Of a stretch of 27,301 nucleotides of DNA, positions 24,203 to 27,301 are shown piece by piece. Origin of the DNA: an uncultured Clostridia bacterium (GTDB lineage: Bacteria; Bacillota; Clostridia; HGM11514); contig CAKSSZ010000004.1 of assembly GCA_934489915.1 (NCBI GenBank), positions 1 through 27,301 of the forward strand, in the 5' to 3' direction. How positions within the stretch are numbered: the first letter of the stretch is position 1; each line of letters begins with the position of its first letter. The notes beneath the pieces were generated by a model. That model was not told the DNA's origin and made no database searches. It saw nothing but the letters and a program-made list of their open reading frames with translations. A program made the position numbers and the translations under genes.

Positions 24203-24388
24203 GAGGTGTGTAACGTGAACGCTTCTTTCACGTTATCCTCCGGCAGGATGAAATGCCTGTGAGAAATTTTCTTAGAAAAGCTTGGAAAACGCACATGGGC
24301 GTAATTGTCTCTTATCATTCCTTGCCCTGCCGATAAGAGAGTTTCATTGCTGTTTTTGCCGACGCAGGGCGGCGGATGGGAGATTATT
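24203..24388 (+). other. 186-base structured intergenic region with a masked ribosome binding site
   Basis: A perfect 9-bp inverted repeat TAACGTGAA/TTCACGTTA (24211-24219, 24227-24235) is extended by GGAGG (24202-24206) with CCTCC (24237-24241). This would bury a strong ribosome binding site and the GTG start of a 15-codon frame (24215-24262, MNASFTLSSGRMKCL). A second perfect inverted repeat TCTCTTATC (24308-24316) with GATAAGAGA (24332-24340) has a 15-base loop. The repeated hairpin cassette then leads into the DUF975 gene. No convincing promoter is seen and no known riboswitch is recognised. Confidence 0.5.
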
Positions 24389-24391
24389 ATG
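24358..24391 (+). repeat. Hairpin plus ribosome-binding-site cassette, copy 2
   Basis: Hairpin CCGACGC-AGG-GCGGCGG (24359-24375), then GGGAGA (24378-24383), TTATT and the ATG of the DUF975 gene. It is almost the same sequence as the stretch before trmB (9199-9234), including a T-run just before the hairpin in both places. Confidence 0.6.
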
Positions 24392-25039
24392 AATTGGACA
24401 AGAAAAGGAATGAAGGCACGGGCGAAGCTGCAGCTGCAACGGCAGTATTGGATGTGCTTTTTGGCTTGCCTGCTGCTGGGATTAACCACGGGCAGTATTT
24501 CTATTAGCGGTTTGCAGGTGAATGGTGATTGGAATATCAGCCCGATTATGCTGGCGCTTCTGATTGGAGGAGGTCTGATCAGCACGGCAATTTCTGTGTT
24601 TGTAGGCGGTCCGCTGCAGGTGGGAACGGCGCGGTATTTCATTGCCGGTACCCGGGGGATTGCTCCCTTTGAATTGGTGGGCAGCGGGTTTCGGAAGGAA
24701 GAGTACGGAAAAAACGTAGGAACCATTTTGGTATGGCAGATTATTTTGGTGCTTTGGTCTCTGCTGCTTGTGATCCCCGGAATTGTGAAAACATATGAAT
24801 ATTTTTTTGTCCCGTATCTGTTAGCGGAGCGGCCGGAGCTGTCTTATCGGGAGGCACGGGATATCAGCAGCCGCATGACGAGAGGGCATAAGTGGAATAT
24901 GTTTGTTCTGGATCTCTCCTTTTTGGGGTGGTATTTTCTGGGCTTTTTATGCTGTGGAATCGGTATGCTGTTTGTAGCCCCTTATGTGAAGGCAACCTAT
25001 GCACAGTTGTATCAGGAGCTGAAGGTTGTAACGGAATAA
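24389..25039 (+). CDS. DUF975 family membrane protein
   Basis: 216 residues from ATG 24389, which follows GGGAGA; the frame is open further upstream but that DNA is the structured gap. Four to six hydrophobic segments include FLACLLLGLTTGSI, PIMLALLIGGGLISTAISVFVGGPLQVG, WQIILVLWSLLLVIPGIVKTYEY and FLGWYFLGFLCCGIGMLFVAPYV. The pattern VGGPLQVGTARYF, LVIPGIVKTYEYFFVPYLLAE then SYREARDISSRMTRGHKWNMF is typical of DUF975, a common Bacillota membrane family of unknown function. It ends just before a shared terminator. Confidence 0.88.
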   Translation: MNWTRKGMKARAKLQLQRQYWMCFLACLLLGLTTGSISISGLQVNGDWNISPIMLALLIGGGLISTAISVFVGGPLQVGTARYFIAGTRGIAPFELVGSGFRKEEYGKNVGTILVWQIILVLWSLLLVIPGIVKTYEYFFVPYLLAERPELSYREARDISSRMTRGHKWNMFVLDLSFLGWYFLGFLCCGIGMLFVAPYVKATYAQLYQELKVVTE

Positions 25040-25070
25040 AAGGGTCAGTAATTAAATTTTTTAAAGGCGG

Positions 25071-25113
25071 AAAAGCTGTCACATTGCATGGTTGCGGTGG
25101 GACAGCTTTTTTG
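25071..25113. terminator. Terminator between convergent genes
   Basis: AAAAGCTGTC (25071-25080) pairs with GACAGCTTTT (25101-25110) around a 20-base loop and continues into TTTTTTG on the + strand. It ends the DUF975 transcript. The same stem read on the - strand is followed by a shorter T run, so it may also serve the convergent gene. Confidence 0.8.
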
Positions 25114-25127
25114 TATGGGAGAACGAA

Positions 25128-26252
25128 TTATTTGGTCAGCGCCAGGACAGCGTCCGCCGCTGCGGATATTTCCTGCGGGGTGGTAAATGCACCGGCGGAG
25201 AACCGTACCAGTCCGTTGGCAAGAGTGCCTAAGGTTTTGTGTGCCAACGGGGCGCAGTGCAGCCCTCCTCGGGCTGCGATGGAATAGGTCTCGTCCAGAC
25301 GGTTGCAAAAGGTGGCGCTGTCTGTTCCCTCTACAGAAAACGCCGCAATTCCGCCGCAATGTTCCTCCCCCTCCGGATAAAAACGAACGGCATTTCTGAC
25401 CCGGCTGCGAAATTCCGCCATCAGTTCCCGCTCTTGTTTGAACAAGGTGGAAACACCTCGGGAAAGTACATATTCCACCCCACGGCACAGCCCCCAAAGC
25501 TGAGGGGCGGGGAGGGTGCCGCTTTCAAATCGATCCGGCAACAGACGGGGTTGATTATATTCGGCAGACAAGCTCCCCGTACCGCCCTCTATCAAAGGTT
25601 GGAGGGTAATTTCATTTCCAATGCACAATCCGCCGGTTCCCTGGGGGCCGTACAGCCCTTTGTGCCCGGCAAAGGCAATCATGGTATCAGGGCGCAGGGA
25701 AAGGGGCAGTACACCGCCGCTTTGCGCTGCGTCTATGAGGCACACTACCCCCCGGCGGTGTGCCAGATCCATAATTTCATCAACGGGGCTGATGCTGCCG
25801 CATACGTTGGACATATGATTGATGACAATCAGTTTGGTTTTGGGGGTCATGACCCGGGCAACCGACTGGGCAGTTACCACACCCCGGAAATCTGCCTGGG
25901 CAATGGAATAGGTAATGATTTCACGGCGCATCAGTCCGTGGATGGGCCGTAACACGCTGTTGTGTTCCATGGAACCGATGACGGCATGATCTCCTTTTTG
26001 TAATATGCCGTGAATGGCTAAATTTAACGCTTCGGTCGTGTTCTTGGTAAAGATCACCTGCTCCGGAGAGGGAACTTGAAACAGGCGGGCGATGTTTTCC
26101 CGGCATAAATAGACCCGTTCCGCTGTTTCATTGGCTAAGCGATAGCCGCCCCTGCCCGGGTTCCCGCCGTAAATGCGCATCCCTTCGGAGACAGCGTGAT
26201 AAACCGTTTCCGGTTTTCGGAAGGTGGTAGCGCTATTATCCAGATAAATCAT
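25128..26252 (-). CDS. Cysteine desulfurase family PLP enzyme (class V aminotransferase fold)
   Basis: 374 residues from the ATG at 26252-26250, nine bases after AAGGAG; the upstream in-frame TTG at 26261 touches that site. It begins MIYLDNSATT, the usual NifS/IscS opening. PLP contacts are H97 (MEHNS), D174 (LIDAAQS) and the Schiff-base lysine K198 in AGHKGLYGPQGTGG. The cysteine C333 in RGGLHCAPLAHKTLG is in the place of the active-site Cys. That ending is typical of the small NifS-like group often annotated as an aminotransferase V / cysteine desulfurase family protein. It would take sulfur from cysteine; no iron-sulfur scaffold, selenium or tRNA-thiolation partner gene is adjacent, so the receiver is unknown. 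It is the only - strand gene in the window. Confidence 0.9.
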   Translation of the reverse strand: MIYLDNSATTFRKPETVYHAVSEGMRIYGGNPGRGGYRLANETAERVYLCRENIARLFQVPSPEQVIFTKNTTEALNLAIHGILQKGDHAVIGSMEHNSVLRPIHGLMRREIITYSIAQADFRGVVTAQSVARVMTPKTKLIVINHMSNVCGSISPVDEIMDLAHRRGVVCLIDAAQSGGVLPLSLRPDTMIAFAGHKGLYGPQGTGGLCIGNEITLQPLIEGGTGSLSAEYNQPRLLPDRFESGTLPAPQLWGLCRGVEYVLSRGVSTLFKQERELMAEFRSRVRNAVRFYPEGEEHCGGIAAFSVEGTDSATFCNRLDETYSIAARGGLHCAPLAHKTLGTLANGLVRFSAGAFTTPQEISAAADAVLALTK

Positions 26253-26306
26253 TTTGATCAACTCCTTTGCTTCATATTATTCTGCCGGGGTTGTCAGTAT
26301 TCGAGG

Positions 26307-26335
26307 TCATATTCCGGACAATCCGTTCATAAAAT
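26307..26335 (+). promoter_or_regulatory. Sporulation sigma-E-like promoter
   Basis: TCATATT (26307-26313), 14-base spacer, CATAAAAT (26328-26335). The B. subtilis sigma-E consensus is KMATATT-N13-15-CATACANT, so the -35 matches fully and the -10 differs at one base. It ends 33 bases before the SLH-protein ATG. No sigma-A promoter is seen in this gap. Confidence 0.6.
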
Positions 26336-26368
26336 GAAGCAAATGAGAAAGGGCGGGGGGGCGACAGG

Positions 26369-27301
26369 ATGAAACGGGCGGTAATTTTATTGTTTTTTTG
26401 CGGAATGTTGATTGTGGCAGCTGCCGTATGCCCGGTGGAATGGTTTTTATGGAACCGGGCGCCGGCACATTGGGCGGACGAAACGGTAAAACAGCTGGAG
26501 GAATTGGGCGTACCCATGCCCTGGAAGCGCAGCCAGTGGGATGAGCCGGTGCTTCGGGGAGAATTTTGCGTGTTGTGCGGGAGCGTTTTTTCTCCTGCGG
26601 AAGGGGGCGACGAGGAGCCGTATTTTACCGATGTGCCCCGGGAGCATCCTGCTTACAGCTCCATTCAGGCTGCCTGCCGCAGTGGTTGGATTGCCCGCGG
26701 AGAGCAGTTTCGGCCGGACGATCCCCTGACCCGACGGGAGCTTTTGCTCCTTTGCGACCGACTGACGCCTCTGGAAAAAGAGGAGCCGTTGGCTCATCCT
26801 GCAACGGATCTGCCGGAGGAGCTGCAGCAGCTTGCTGCCAGTGCGGTACAGTCCGGATTATTCAATTATTATGAGGACGGTACCTTCCGGCCGGATGAGC
26901 CGGTGACGAAGGCCGGGGCGGCAGCGGTGGTATGCCGCATTTTAACGGCGCAGAAAAATGGGGACGCCATCCGGCGGGCTATGCTGTTAGATTATTTGCA
27001 CCGATGGGAACGGGGGGAGGATGTGACCCCCCTTTGTATTGGGGAAGAAGCAGAACGGCAGCAATTCCGGCGGGATCGGGTGCTTCCCTTTCAAGCGGAA
27101 CAGCGACCCGCCAAGCAGCTGCGGGATTTGACTCTGCTCCTGACCCCTCAAGGGGCAGAAGCCAAGGGAACGGTTATTTTCGGTAAAGAGGAGCGGCAGT
27201 TTCAAGCCAGGTGGAGCACAGTTTGTCAGGAGGAGCAGTGGAAGGTGAGCGATTGCTCCATGCAATTTGTGCGATCCGAGCCGATCCGCATGGTGTGGGA
27301 A
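26369..27301 (+). CDS. S-layer-homology domain protein (3' end outside window)
   Basis: 311 codons are present, open to the last base with no stop. ATG 26369 begins MKRAVILLFFCGMLIVAAAV, a signal peptide or signal anchor. Three SLH domains follow: about 33-76 (APAHWADETVKQLEELGV then LRGEF), about 85-132 (YFTDVPREHPAYSSIQAAC then FRPDDPLTRREL), and about 147-192 (FNYYEDGTFRPDEPVTKAGA). The region from ~195 on is charged and predicted soluble, with no recognised domain. SLH triplets bind pyruvylated secondary cell-wall polysaccharide and hold proteins to the cell surface. The ribosome binding site is poor (G-rich, ACAGG next to the ATG). The sigma-E-like promoter upstream suggests expression in the mother cell; a role in spore outer layers or mother-cell wall remodelling is inference. 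Confidence 0.88.
   Translation, partial: MKRAVILLFFCGMLIVAAAVCPVEWFLWNRAPAHWADETVKQLEELGVPMPWKRSQWDEPVLRGEFCVLCGSVFSPAEGGDEEPYFTDVPREHPAYSSIQAACRSGWIARGEQFRPDDPLTRRELLLLCDRLTPLEKEEPLAHPATDLPEELQQLAASAVQSGLFNYYEDGTFRPDEPVTKAGAAAVVCRILTAQKNGDAIRRAMLLDYLHRWERGEDVTPLCIGEEAERQQFRRDRVLPFQAEQRPAKQLRDLTLLLTPQGAEAKGTVIFGKEERQFQARWSTVCQEEQWKVSDCSMQFVRSEPIRMVWE

Noticed and set aside
25239..25952. 237-codon open frame on the + strand
   Set aside because: It is antisense to the cysteine-desulfurase-family gene, which has all its active-site residues; the + strand frame is a shadow.
1..27301. Mobile elements, CRISPR arrays, tRNA or rRNA genes
   Set aside because: No transposase, integrase, regularly spaced repeats, terminal inverted repeats or tRNA-like cloverleaf sequence was seen on either strand.

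Overview
The window looks like chromosomal DNA of a low-to-mid GC Gram-positive member of the Clostridia (Bacillota), possibly a spore-former near the Oscillospirales. The reasons are a WalR/WalK/WalH/WalI/WalJ/RlmH set, strong AGGAGG-type ribosome binding sites with TTG and GTG starts, ECF-transporter S components under riboswitches, a DUF975 protein, an S-layer-homology protein and a sporulation sigma-E-like promoter. The genus is inference. Almost all genes are on the + strand; only one cysteine-desulfurase-like gene (25128-26252) is on the - strand. I see no insertion sequence, prophage, CRISPR array, tRNA or rRNA. No gene-free stretch exceeds 300 bases.

Region 1 (1-7422) is a surface-glycan-type island. 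It holds three tandem paralogous multi-membrane GT-C-like proteins, the first cut by the window edge, that share a C-terminal non-membrane domain with a striking end signature. They are followed by an unsecreted heparinase/lyase-like protein.

Region 2 (7446-13781) is a housekeeping run from one strong promoter: glnS, trmB, queT, glyA, rarA and a YARHG-domain lipoprotein. Between trmB and queT lie two back-to-back preQ1-I riboswitch aptamers; the second hides the queT ribosome binding site.

Region 3 (13790-15267) has ferritin behind a consensus promoter with a Fur/PerR-type operator. It is followed by ribU behind a textbook FMN riboswitch with a terminator and a visible antiterminator pairing.

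Region 4 (15286-23521) is the cell-wall homeostasis cluster: walR, walK, a small secreted Ig-like protein, walH, walI, murA, walJ and rlmH. A perfect WalR box (TGTAAC-N5-TGTAAT) lies just upstream of a TATAAT box between walK and the secreted protein. WalR therefore probably controls the secreted protein and its own regulators WalH and WalI. murA has its own promoter and a leader RNA with competing pairings.

Region 5 (23534-27301) has a PHP-domain phosphoesterase, a 186-base structured gap, a DUF975 membrane protein, a shared terminator, a convergent cysteine-desulfurase-family gene, and the start of an SLH protein behind a sigma-E-like promoter. A hairpin plus ribosome-binding-site cassette of about 35 bases occurs twice in the window, before trmB and before the DUF975 gene.
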